Origin: JAJFFW01 sp963922595
Lineage (GTDB): Bacteria > Pseudomonadota > Alphaproteobacteria > Caulobacterales > Parvularculaceae
NCBI GenBank assembly: GCA_963922595.1
Contig: CAWUIM010000103.1
Coordinates: 1 to 7,603, forward strand
Direction: 5' to 3'
DNA length: 7,603 bases
The notes under the pieces: generated by a model
What the model saw: the letters and a program-made list of their open reading frames with translations, nothing else
Told to the model about the DNA's origin: nothing
Databases searched by the model: none
In this document: positions 1-5,044 of the stretch, in pieces
How positions within the stretch are numbered: the first letter of the stretch is position 1
Layout of the letters: every line of letters starts with the position of its first letter
Position numbers and translations under genes: made by a program

Positions 1-1
1 A

Positions 2-262
2 AAACTTGAACAGAAAATGAAGGATGCGCAGGGGCATTTCGCTGCGAAAATCGGCTTGTCCTTGATTAAATCATTGGGCGAAGACGACGCGGCGAAACTC
101 GCCGACACGATCGCCTCAATGACAAAGTCCGCGCGGCGAAAATGGTTCGACCAGCTGATCGAAAATGAGCGCGGCGGCTCGTCAAATAATGCGGCGAAGG
201 CTTCGCAAACAGACCCCGAAAAGCCGGGCGACGCCGCCCTTGAAAACGGCGCCGCCCATTGA
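2..262 (+). CDS. Hypothetical small protein, 5' partial
   Basis: I do not recognise this protein. The first ATG in view is at 17, but the frame stays open to the left edge (about five further codons), so the true start may lie outside the window. From that ATG it is 81 residues. Residues about 8-50 look like a compact helical domain rich in Ala, Lys and Asp with a basic RRKWFDQL stretch. The last 30 residues are low-complexity and polar (Gly, Ser, Asn, Ala, Pro), probably disordered. There is no signal peptide or membrane segment. The stop TGA (260-262) overlaps the ATG of the next gene (262-264), which implies translational coupling and a two-gene unit closed by the terminator at 511-546. 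Confidence 0.55.
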   Translation, partial: KLEQKMKDAQGHFAAKIGLSLIKSLGEDDAAKLADTIASMTKSARRKWFDQLIENERGGSSNNAAKASQTDPEKPGDAALENGAAH

Positions 263-438
263 TGGATCCGAAGACGATTTTAGACGATCCCGCCGCATCT
301 CGTTGGCTGAAAGAGGCGCTGCGATCAGCGCTCAAACGCGATCCGGTAGACGCCGCGAATGATGCTGAAGTTTTGGCGACGCTGCTCGTCTATCGCGCCG
401 CCAAGATAATGCGCGGACCGAGCAAGCCGTCAACGTGA
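262..438 (+). CDS. Hypothetical 58-residue protein, coupled to the gene before it
   Basis: This short frame starts at ATG 262-264 inside the stop of the preceding gene (TGATG overlap) and ends at TGA 436-438. The product begins MDPKTILDDPAASRWLKEAL and continues with a polar helical segment ending near ALKRDPVDAANDAEVL. The first 50 residues read as two or three amphipathic helices and the end (PSKPST) is unstructured. Codon choice is GC-rich at third positions, the stop-start overlap is typical of real operon pairs, and a good terminator follows 72 nt downstream. My impression is that similar short DPVDAANDAEVL-type proteins occur on alphaproteobacterial replicons, but I cannot name a family or function. 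No competing frame covers this stretch convincingly. Confidence 0.6.
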   Translation: MDPKTILDDPAASRWLKEALRSALKRDPVDAANDAEVLATLLVYRAAKIMRGPSKPST

Positions 439-510
439 TCGCCGGCGCACAAAACCGCAAATCGCGCCTCGCCACTGAAGGCGATAGAGCGATCAGACGG
501 AAACGAATAA

Positions 511-546
511 ACCGGCGTCATGGAGATGGTGACGCCGGTTCTTTTT
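511..546 (+). terminator. Rho-independent terminator after the first gene pair
   Basis: A perfect 10-bp stem (ACCGGCGTCA at 511-520 with TGACGCCGGT at 530-539) closes a 9-nt loop and is followed by TTCTTTTT (539-546). It ends the plus-strand pair. On the minus strand the tail is TTTATTCG, so it may also act, more weakly, on the convergent acidic-protein gene that stops at 557. Confidence 0.85.
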
Positions 547-556
547 GGGCGATACG

Positions 557-1000
557 TCACCCCCTGATCCGTCGACAGTCAAGCCATTCGATCGCGTCCC
601 GGCGCTCCTGGTCCAGGCAATCGAGGAGGCAGCTTGACGCCGTATCGGCCTGTTCCGGATTGGCGTCGATCCAATCCGAAACCCTCGCCATCTCGGTTTC
701 GAATTCTGAGGTCAAAGCAGCGATGTAAGCCTCGATGGTCGGCGGTCCAAAAACGAAGGGCTCATCGTCCCCGCCGCCGTCTGGATCGTCATCATGGTCC
801 TCGTCGATCTGCACGCCCTCGCGGCGTTCGAGCCAGGCTTGTTCGCTGTCGATCTCGCGCTGATTGATCGCGATTTCTTCTTCAGTGTCGAAGGGATAAT
901 CGACCTCTTGGTCGAACTGATCGAAGATTGCGTCAATGTCGAATAATGGCGCTGATGTCGCTGCGATCTGTTCGATTTTGTCGATAGATGAATTCGTCAT
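557..1000 (-). CDS. Very acidic small hypothetical protein
   Basis: The product is 147 residues. The start ATG (1000-998) is preceded by an excellent ribosome-binding site, AAGGAGA, ten bases upstream. By my count the protein has about 41 Asp/Glu against about 10 Lys/Arg, a net charge near -30. The acidic residues concentrate in residues 21-42 and in a central Asp/Gly-rich run (66-80). Residues 86-115 and 120-142 look helical, with three Cys (124, 128, 142) near the end. There are no membrane segments and no motif I recognise. The extreme charge is compatible with a DNA-mimic or nucleic-acid-binding antagonist, which mobile elements often carry, but that is inference; the sequence is not ArdA. 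It stands alone and has a long structured leader like those of ssb and DUF736. Confidence 0.7.
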   Translation of the reverse strand: MTNSSIDKIEQIAATSAPLFDIDAIFDQFDQEVDYPFDTEEEIAINQREIDSEQAWLERREGVQIDEDHDDDPDGGGDDEPFVFGPPTIEAYIAALTSEFETEMARVSDWIDANPEQADTASSCLLDCLDQERRDAIEWLDCRRIRG

Positions 1001-1150
1001 GTTGATGTCTCCTTGTTGTCTTCAACAAGGCCCGCCACGGTAAGCGGTCGACGGGGTCAATGACGGCGAAGCCGCCGCGGGACGCGGGGCGTGGGGGAGC
1101 CGATTTTTTTAACGCCGAAGGCCAACAAAAAAGAGCGGCGCGAGCCGCTC
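1001..1150 (-). promoter_or_regulatory. Structured 5' leader of the acidic-protein gene
   Basis: Read on the minus strand, a 7-bp GC hairpin (1133-1150, loop TCGC) is followed directly by six T (1132-1127), which is a good intrinsic terminator. It lies about 127 nt upstream of the start codon, and no minus-strand gene lies upstream for it to terminate. An attenuator role is therefore more likely than gene separation. Closer to the gene, a perfect 8-bp inverted repeat (1011-1018 with 1023-1030, 4-nt loop) places the CAACAAGG arm over the start of the AAGGAGA ribosome-binding site. Both hairpins suggest RNA-level control. Confidence 0.5.
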
Positions 1151-1447
1151 CGCTCACATAAAAAAATTGGGGGAACCGCGCATCATTGACGCCGGCGGTC
1201 GGGCTTATGGTATCCTTGGCGCATGTGAAAGACCCCCTCTCTCAAGGGACTTCGAACACTATTTTTGATGTGGGCGAAACTGTTATCGTTAAGACAAATA
1301 TAGGGTGCGCCGCCGCGGCCATGACACAAACTCTACCTGATTAGAATATACCGCAATTTTTGGGCGACGACGTAAGTGATACATGAAACGAAACAAAAGC
1401 TTTTGTTGCGGATTAACAATGCGGATGGAAGCTGTTATAAAAATTAA
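1151..1447. other. Divergent intergenic region, AT-rich on its right side
   Basis: This stretch separates the leader of the minus-strand acidic gene from the plus-strand membrane cassette. I see no convincing gene. Base composition shifts to AT-rich from about 1240. A perfect 16-bp palindrome AACAAAAGCTTTTGTT (1392-1407) lies 41 bp before the first cassette gene and is an operator candidate. A ten-codon frame (ATG 1419 to TGA 1449-1451) overlaps the ATG at 1448 as ATGA. Promoter-like hexamers are present (for example TTGACG at about 1184) but none is good enough to call. Confidence 0.4.
1392..1407. promoter_or_regulatory. 16-bp palindrome upstream of the membrane cassette
   Basis: AACAAAAGCTTTTGTT is a perfect palindrome centred between 1399 and 1400, flanked by CG/CG pairs one mismatch further out. 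It sits in the AT-rich run-up to the three-gene cassette, where a repressor site would be expected. It is AT-rich, as Ros/MucR targets usually are, and a Ros/MucR-like gene lies downstream. A link between them is inference. Confidence 0.35.
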
Positions 1448-1687
1448 ATGACAGACAAGGGTAAAGCCGTGGTTCGATTTGCGGGGAACTTCTGTATATG
1501 TAACTTTTTTGGGCTATGTATCTTCGGCGTTCTTTCGTGGGTATCGTCATTTATTTCAGGGGACGCCATCACCTATAGCCAAGAATTTTATCGAATTATG
1601 GTCATCGTTGCGTTTGGCTTGGCCACAGGTGCAACCTTTATCGGCGTTGATTTGATGGAACGCTATGGACGCGGGAATAAAATCTAA
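1448..1687 (+). CDS. Two-helix small membrane protein, cassette member 1
   Basis: The product is 79 residues with two hydrophobic helices (about 12-36 and 49-66), a short polar connector (SGDAITYSQEF, 37-47), then GVDL (66-69) and a charged tail with Arg and Lys. It is AT-richer than the flanking genes, which suggests separate acquisition. An in-frame TAA lies just before ATG 1448, so this is the first ATG. Its ribosome-binding site is weak; GTG at 1469, preceded by AAGGG at good spacing, is a credible alternative. A ten-codon frame ending in an ATGA overlap could couple translation into ATG 1448. I do not recognise the family, but the next two genes share the connector plus G-x-D-L pattern. 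Function unknown; inner-membrane location is likely. Confidence 0.6.
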   Translation: MTDKGKAVVRFAGNFCICNFFGLCIFGVLSWVSSFISGDAITYSQEFYRIMVIVAFGLATGATFIGVDLMERYGRGNKI

Positions 1688-1690
1688 GAG

Positions 1691-1936
1691 ATGGCGCCTT
1701 ATCTGAGAAACATCGCTTTTTGGGTCGGTAGCTTTTACATCGTTATGGCGGTTTGCTGGTTATTTATGTCGATTGCGCGCGGCGCGCCGGCGCCCATTGA
1801 CGCATCGGATTTGTTTTTCCCAACATTTATTTTATCGATTTACGGGATCCTAACGCCGATTTTGGGCCAAGACCTCGCCGGTTTCTTCTTAGCAGTCCTC
1901 AAGGGCGATAAGGACGTTCTTGAACGGTTCCAGTGA
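1691..1936 (+). CDS. Two-helix small membrane protein, cassette member 2
   Basis: The product is 81 residues. It starts 3 nt after the previous stop with only a poor ribosome-binding site, so translation is probably coupled. Helix 1 spans about 7-29. A connector GAPAPIDASD (31-40) follows, then helix 2 at about 41-68 containing GQDL (59-62) and a charged C-terminal tail (KGDKDVLERFQ). The APID-x-x-D connector matches that of the third gene almost exactly and GQDL corresponds to GVDL in genes 1 and 3, which supports common ancestry. There is no signal peptidase site or catalytic motif. Size and topology fit a small oligomeric membrane protein, such as a holin-like or accessory subunit, but I would not assign a role. 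Confidence 0.65.
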   Translation: MAPYLRNIAFWVGSFYIVMAVCWLFMSIARGAPAPIDASDLFFPTFILSIYGILTPILGQDLAGFFLAVLKGDKDVLERFQ

Positions 1937-1972
1937 TCTAATCGTTTCAGAAACAGTCATAAGGTCTGTAGG

Positions 1973-2221
1973 ATGAATCTCTACATTGGCAATCTCGCGG
2001 CCCTTATTGCGTTAGCCATCATTACATTTGTCGCCGCCTGGATTGGGTGCTCATTTCTGTTGCAAGGACCGGCGCCGATTGATCTGCCTGACGTGCGTTA
2101 TGTGGTGTCATCGGTGATCGGGTTCCAGGCAATTGCAAGCGCCGTGATCACGATGATGGGCGTCGACTTAACGGAAGGGATTTTTACGCCTCGCAGTAAT
2201 GATGCATTCGGTGACGATTGA
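1973..2221 (+). CDS. Two-helix small membrane protein, cassette member 3
   Basis: The product is 82 residues. Its own ribosome-binding site (AAGG at 1961-1964, 8 nt before ATG) is the best in the cassette, and the gap from gene 2 is 36 nt. Helix 1 covers about 6-31, the connector is GPAPIDLPD (32-40), and helix 2 (about 43-62) ends in MMGVDL (61-66). The tail is polar and acidic (ending NDAFGDD), unlike the basic tail of member 1. Three consecutive genes with the same architecture but divergent sequence suggest old duplications kept together, possibly as unequal subunits of one membrane complex. No terminator is visible before the regulator gene at 2383, so read-through is possible. Confidence 0.65.
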   Translation: MNLYIGNLAALIALAIITFVAAWIGCSFLLQGPAPIDLPDVRYVVSSVIGFQAIASAVITMMGVDLTEGIFTPRSNDAFGDD

Positions 2222-2382
2222 ACGGGCGCTTGAAAAACTTCCAAATTATTCCCTCAATAAAAATAAAGCATCGCTACTGTTGAAAAATAGGCCCTGAATA
2301 ATTACGACATTATCTCCCGCGCACCAAAGCGCGCAAGCGATTCGCTGAGATAACTGAAACACAAAACCCGAAAGAAGAATAA
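2222..2382 (+). promoter_or_regulatory. AT-rich upstream region of the MucR-like gene
   Basis: This 161-bp gap is AT-rich. A weak promoter can be drawn as TTGAAA (2280-2285), 17 bp, then TACGAC (2303-2308). The second hexamer sits exactly between the arms ATAAT (2298-2302) and ATTAT (2309-2313) of a small inverted repeat. AT-rich sites overlapping their own promoter are typical of MucR/Ros autoregulation, so this is the likeliest operator. The ribosome-binding site before ATG 2383 is a weak purine stretch (AAAGAAGAA). Confidence 0.3.
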
Positions 2383-2871
2383 ATGGTGGAAACGACTAAA
2401 ACGTTGATCGATGAAACGCTGCATTTAACGACGGATATTGTCGTCTCATATTTGTCAAAAAATTCTGTCAGCGCAGAGAAAATTCCAACGCTGTTACAGG
2501 AAGTCCATGACACTGTCCGCGCGCTCGCCAAAGGGTCGCCTGCAAATCGCGGCAATCAGGAGCCAGCGGTGCCGATCAGCAAATCGATCACGCCGGACGC
2601 CATTATTTGCCTCGAAGACGGTACGAAATTGAAGATGCTGAAGCGTTATCTGCGCACGCAGTATAATATGTCGCCTGAGGAATATCGCCAGAAATGGGGA
2701 TTACCGGCTGACTATCCGATGGTGTCGCCGAATTACTCAAAGCGCCGCTCGAAATTTGCAAAAGAAATCGGTCTTGGCCGCGCGGCGAAGAAAAAAACCG
2801 CCGCCAAGAAACGCGCGCCCACGAAAAAGAAAACCGCAGGCAAACGCGGCCGCCCGCGCAAGGCAGCGTAA
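2383..2871 (+). CDS. MucR/Ros-family regulator with altered zinc-finger ligands and an AT-hook tail
   Basis: The product is 162 residues, slightly longer than usual for MucR/Ros. Residues 1-50 form the helical N-terminal region linked in MucR to oligomerisation. The Ros DNA-binding domain spans about 68-130 and is clear from ICLEDGTKLKMLKR, MSPEEYRQKWGLPADYPMV and PNYSKRRS. At the zinc positions it has Cys76, Asp79, Tyr89 and Gln93: only one standard ligand remains and both His are gone. A zinc-independent fold, as reported for some Mesorhizobium Ros homologues, is therefore likely. After 132 comes a Lys/Ala-rich, H1-like tail ending in a canonical AT-hook core, KRGRPRK (154-160), which is unusual for MucR. 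The family binds AT-rich DNA and can silence in an H-NS-like way. The AT-rich membrane cassette just upstream is a natural target (inference). Confidence 0.9.
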   Translation: MVETTKTLIDETLHLTTDIVVSYLSKNSVSAEKIPTLLQEVHDTVRALAKGSPANRGNQEPAVPISKSITPDAIICLEDGTKLKMLKRYLRTQYNMSPEEYRQKWGLPADYPMVSPNYSKRRSKFAKEIGLGRAAKKKTAAKKRAPTKKKTAGKRGRPRKAA

Positions 2872-2892
2872 CGTCTTTTTCTTACATGCACC

Positions 2893-2926
2893 AAAAAATA
2901 AGCCCCGCTCTCGCGGGGCTTATTTT
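2893..2926. terminator. Bidirectional terminator between the MucR-like gene and DUF1640
   Basis: A perfect 14-bp stem (2895-2908 with 2913-2926) closes a TCTC loop. It is flanked by an A-run on the left and ends in TTTT on the right, so it works in both directions. It serves the plus-strand regulator (stop at 2871) and the convergent minus-strand DUF1640 gene (stop at 2948). Confidence 0.9.
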
Positions 2927-2947
2927 CTCTCTCCCAGGTCGAACCGG

Positions 2948-3304
2948 TTAGACGAACTTCATCAAAGCGACGATTAAACCGGCGATGCCGATTTGCGACG
3001 CGAACAGCTTTGTCGTCATCCGCATTTCGAGCGTCGTGATCTCTTTTGTAAGATCGGTCCTAACTGTCGTAATCTCTCTGTGGAGATCATTTTTCACCGC
3101 TGCAAGGTCTTTCGCGATCGTAGCGTTAAGGCGCGCTTCCAGCTTTTCAAGGCTGGTCGCCAAATCCTGTTTGGTCGCGAATTCGGTCAAGACGTGGTCC
3201 TCAACCTGTTTGTTAAAGCCGTCAGCGATGGCGTCCGCCTGCGCGGTCGGCACGCCGCTTTTGCGAAGATATTCCGCGAATTTAAGCGTATCAAGGGCTG
3301 GCAT
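2948..3304 (-). CDS. DUF1640-like coiled-coil protein with C-terminal membrane anchor
   Basis: The product is 118 residues. The upstream extension of the frame to 3472 overlaps ssb and is rejected; ATG 3304-3302 has an AAAAGGA site 7 nt upstream. Residues 5-33 (TLKFAEYLRKSGVPTAQADA) match the bacterial DUF1640/CCDC90-like start, in which a short helical domain carries a GVP-x-x-QA pattern. Residues about 42-98 form a heptad-like coiled coil with alternating charged and Leu/Ile/Val positions (KNDLHREITTVRTDLTKEIT). Residues 99-117 form one hydrophobic helix, predicting a C-terminal inner-membrane anchor. Bacterial members have no firm function; mitochondrial relatives include MCUR1. It lies 61 nt downstream of ssb with no terminator between, so the two are probably co-transcribed. 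Confidence 0.8.
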   Translation of the reverse strand: MPALDTLKFAEYLRKSGVPTAQADAIADGFNKQVEDHVLTEFATKQDLATSLEKLEARLNATIAKDLAAVKNDLHREITTVRTDLTKEITTLEMRMTTKLFASQIGIAGLIVALMKFV

Positions 3305-3325
3305 GATCTGATCCTTTTTGAGGTG

Positions 3326-3351
3326 CCTCAGGAGGCCGAAGCCTCCTGAGG
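3326..3351 (-). promoter_or_regulatory. Strong UUCG hairpin between ssb and the DUF1640 gene
   Basis: An 11-bp perfect stem (3326-3336 with 3341-3351) reads on the minus strand as GGAGGC-TTCG-GCCTCC with CCTCA/TGAGG extensions, giving a C(UUCG)G tetraloop. No U-tract follows on either strand, so it is not a standard terminator. It lies between the ssb stop and the DUF1640 ribosome-binding site. It may stabilise or process the ssb mRNA and set the ratio of the two products. Confidence 0.6.
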
Positions 3352-3365
3352 GGCGAGGTGCGGCG

Positions 3366-3755
3366 CTAGGCCGCCTGCTCTGATTGCGTTTTGGGAGAAG
3401 CCTTGGTCCGAATGACCGTGCAAGCGTCATAGCCGTTGACGACGATCTCGGTGGAGTAGCGATCGACGCCATCGTTATCCTGCCATTTGCGGGTCTCGAG
3501 TTTGCCGACGATGCGGACGAGATCGCCCTTGGCGGCGTCGACCCGTTCGAAGGCTTTAACGGCGCCTTTCGACCAGACGGTGACGCGGTGCCACTCGGTT
3601 TTTTCGTTCCATTCGCCGGTATCTTTGTTTCTCCAGCTTTCAGTGGTGGCGACGGAAAGGTTCATCACCTGAGCGCCGGAAGCGGTTAATCTGATCTCCG
3701 GGGCGTTTCCGAGATAGCCGATCAGTTCAACGCGGTTTGAAGTGAAGTTCGTCAT
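3366..3755 (-). CDS. ssb: Single-stranded DNA-binding protein
   Basis: The product is 129 residues with the full OB-fold of bacterial SSB. It begins NRVELIGYLGNAPEIR (7-22) and continues with MNLSVATTESW (31-41), the EKTEWHRVTVW core (51-61), GDLVRIVGKLETRKWQ (77-92) and YSTEIVVNGYDA (100-111). It binds ssDNA as a tetramer during replication, repair or conjugative transfer. It ends soon after the OB-fold with a short polar tail (KASPKTQSEQAA) and lacks the acidic Asp-Asp-Ile-Pro-Phe tip that chromosomal SSB uses to recruit partners; it is also shorter than chromosomal forms. This supports an element-encoded accessory SSB. ATG 3755-3753 has an AAGGAGA site 6 nt upstream. The long leader resembles those of the acidic-protein and DUF736 genes. 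Confidence 0.93.
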   Translation of the reverse strand: MTNFTSNRVELIGYLGNAPEIRLTASGAQVMNLSVATTESWRNKDTGEWNEKTEWHRVTVWSKGAVKAFERVDAAKGDLVRIVGKLETRKWQDNDGVDRYSTEIVVNGYDACTVIRTKASPKTQSEQAA

Positions 3756-3876
3756 GAGAAGTCTCCTTGTTCAATCGAAGGGCCGATCCCTTCATGGCGC
3801 TTGAGTTTTGGGGACAGGGCGCGTCACAGCACCGGCGTTCACGAATAAGGGGGAGCGCGGATTGCGCTCCCTCCCC
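3756..3876 (-). promoter_or_regulatory. Structured 5' leader of ssb
   Basis: Read on the minus strand, an 8-bp GC hairpin (3864-3871 with 3851-3858, loop AATCC) is followed by CCCTTATTCG, a weak terminator-like tail, about 95 nt before the start codon. A second perfect hairpin, GAAGGG-ATCGG-CCCTTC (3793-3777), lies 21 nt before ATG, just ahead of the AACAAGGAGAC ribosome-binding stretch, which the acidic-protein gene shares almost exactly. The order and spacing match the other three leaders in this window. Confidence 0.5.
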
Positions 3877-4120
3877 TTCAATCGAAACGCCGGCCGCAAC
3901 GTCAGTGAAGGATCGGGATCGGCGTCGGATGGCGCGGGCAGCGAAGCGAAAAGCGGTCAAAGGTTCCGGGCCGGCGAAGCCCGGTCCCGGGTTCTTATGA
4001 TGCGCTCGCTAAGCAACACGGGGGAGACGCCGAGCGCGATTGTGTGTCCGCCATGGGCCCAACAAAGCCGCCATGCAAGGAAGGGATCAGGCCTTTGATT
4101 TGGCGTAAGGGGAGACGGTT
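3877..4120. other. Non-coding GC-rich stretch upstream of ssb
   Basis: No frame here looks coding on either strand. One GC-rich hairpin, CCGGGC (3966-3971) with GCCCGG (3979-3984), reads on the minus strand with a short CCTTTG tail. Near the right end AAGGGGA (4108-4114) forms a good ribosome-binding site for ATG 4121. I see no repeat, tRNA or attachment site. Confidence 0.3.
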
Positions 4121-4276
4121 ATGATCGTCACTGAACAAATTCGATTGACCGTCCGAGGTTCTTCGTAAAACGACTGTGAGATTATCTCTGATCATTGCAA
4201 CAGTGACGCCGCCCTCGACGCCTTGCGTGAGAGAAACAGACCCGGCGATGCGCCGATCAAAGTGTTGCAGGCGTAA
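4121..4276 (+). pseudogene. Small reading frame interrupted by a stop after 15 codons
   Basis: ATG 4121 is preceded by a strong AAGGGGA site at 7-nt spacing and encodes MIVTEQIRLTVRGSS before an in-frame TAA (codon 16, 4166-4168). The same frame then stays open for 35 more codons, with protein-like content (SDAALDALRERNRPGDAPIK), to TAA 4274-4276. This fits a roughly 51-residue gene broken by one nonsense change, though a genuine 15-residue peptide or chance is possible. I do not recognise either part, and no other gene covers this stretch. Confidence 0.3.
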
Positions 4277-4421
4277 CCGACTGATCCATGAACGGCGCCG
4301 TCAATAAAGAACGGGCGTGCGTACCAGTGATCAGAGGCTTTCGTTGGAAATGACCGGCAACTGAAATCACGGGCGTAGATCGCATTCGACGGAGGCGTTT
4401 TTCAAAGCATATGACTCGATG
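4277..4421. other. Short non-coding gap
   Basis: I see no gene, good terminator or repeat between the interrupted frame and the 3' end of the membrane-protein gene. The convergent arrangement would call for a terminator, but no stem with a T-run is evident. Confidence 0.3.
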
Positions 4422-4856
4422 TTATTTGGCGCCTGTCTCCCAACCGTAAAGATAGGCGCCCGCAAGCGCCGCCAGCGGCGCTTCGATGAGGCCCCAGGCG
4501 ATGGAGGTGATAGCGATGGTCCCGGTGACAAACCCGTTCGCCCAAACAGAGAGAAGAAAAAGCACATAGGCGATGACCCAAAAGACGGCGCCCGCGATGA
4601 TCGCTGTCATCGGTCCGGGTCCGAAACGCGGCGCAATCGCAGCGTAAATCCAGATCATAACGAGACCATAGGAAAGCGTGATCAGCGCGCCGATCATGTA
4701 CTGCGCAAGGACCGGGTCGGCGATCAAGTGCGCGTCCCGCAGCGCCATCCAGTCATCGCCAAGGACGACGCCGTTCAACACATATTCGCCGGCGATAATG
4801 ATCAACCCGGCCGTAAGGCCTCCGATGAACACACGGATGTAATTGATATCAGACAT
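4422..4856 (-). CDS. Four-helix integral membrane protein, uncharacterised
   Basis: The product is 144 residues. The frame has an earlier ATG at 4874, but that codon and the next overlap the ribosome-binding site (AAGGGA), so ATG 4856-4854, giving MSDINYIRVFIGG, is preferred. Four hydrophobic helices can be placed at about 7-30, 53-77, 83-105 and 110-137. Conserved-looking landmarks are GEYVLNGVVL (23-32), a charged loop (34-48), YAAIAPRFGPGP (71-82) and WGLIEAPLAALAGAYLY (121-137). It resembles a widespread family of uncharacterised four-helix inner-membrane proteins carrying the same RFGPGP and WGL-x-E-P-LA signatures; this is recognition from memory, with no known function. It is monocistronic, with an AT-rich patch at about 4895-4945 as the likely promoter area. 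Confidence 0.75.
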   Translation of the reverse strand: MSDINYIRVFIGGLTAGLIIIAGEYVLNGVVLGDDWMALRDAHLIADPVLAQYMIGALITLSYGLVMIWIYAAIAPRFGPGPMTAIIAGAVFWVIAYVLFLLSVWANGFVTGTIAITSIAWGLIEAPLAALAGAYLYGWETGAK

Positions 4857-5044
4857 TGGGCCTCGTCCCTTCAACGGCCACCGTCAACGTCAACGATAGG
4901 TTGATATTAATAGAGATGCATACGCCGCCTTCTTTGATATTCGTCAACGAGACAGCGCAGAGCTGCGTCGACGCGTCCGATCATCGGACGGCGCAATGAG
5001 CATCCTATTGGATCATTGTGAGGGCGTCGCAGCCTTGACGCGCG
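4857..5044 (-). promoter_or_regulatory. Upstream region of the four-helix membrane protein gene
   Basis: On the minus strand TTGACG (4954-4949 region) precedes an AT-rich patch (TATTAATATC, about 4913-4904) that could hold a -10 element, though no spacing is ideal. A small inverted repeat TCAAC-GATAG-GTTGA (4890-4904) and a 17-bp palindrome CGTCCGATCATCGGACG (4974-4990) lie in the same gap and are operator candidates. The palindrome is equally close to the 3' end of the 99-residue gene, where it could instead act as a weak terminator. Confidence 0.3.

Noticed and set aside
1095..1110. Plus-strand terminator suggested by the T-run at 1104-1110
   Set aside because: No adequate stem lies directly before the T-run, and no plus-strand gene ends nearby.
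2985..3349. Plus-strand frames opposite the DUF1640 gene
   Set aside because: They are shadows of the well-supported minus-strand gene and show no family resemblance.
3305..3472. N-terminal extension of the DUF1640 frame (57 extra residues)
   Set aside because: It overlaps ssb, is low-complexity Ser/Arg/Pro-rich, and the internal ATG 3304 has a proper ribosome-binding site and the family start.
4419..4904. 161-residue plus-strand frame rich in Arg, Asp and Lys
   Set aside because: It is antisense to the four-helix membrane protein; its charged, repetitive content is typical of the reverse complement of a hydrophobic gene.
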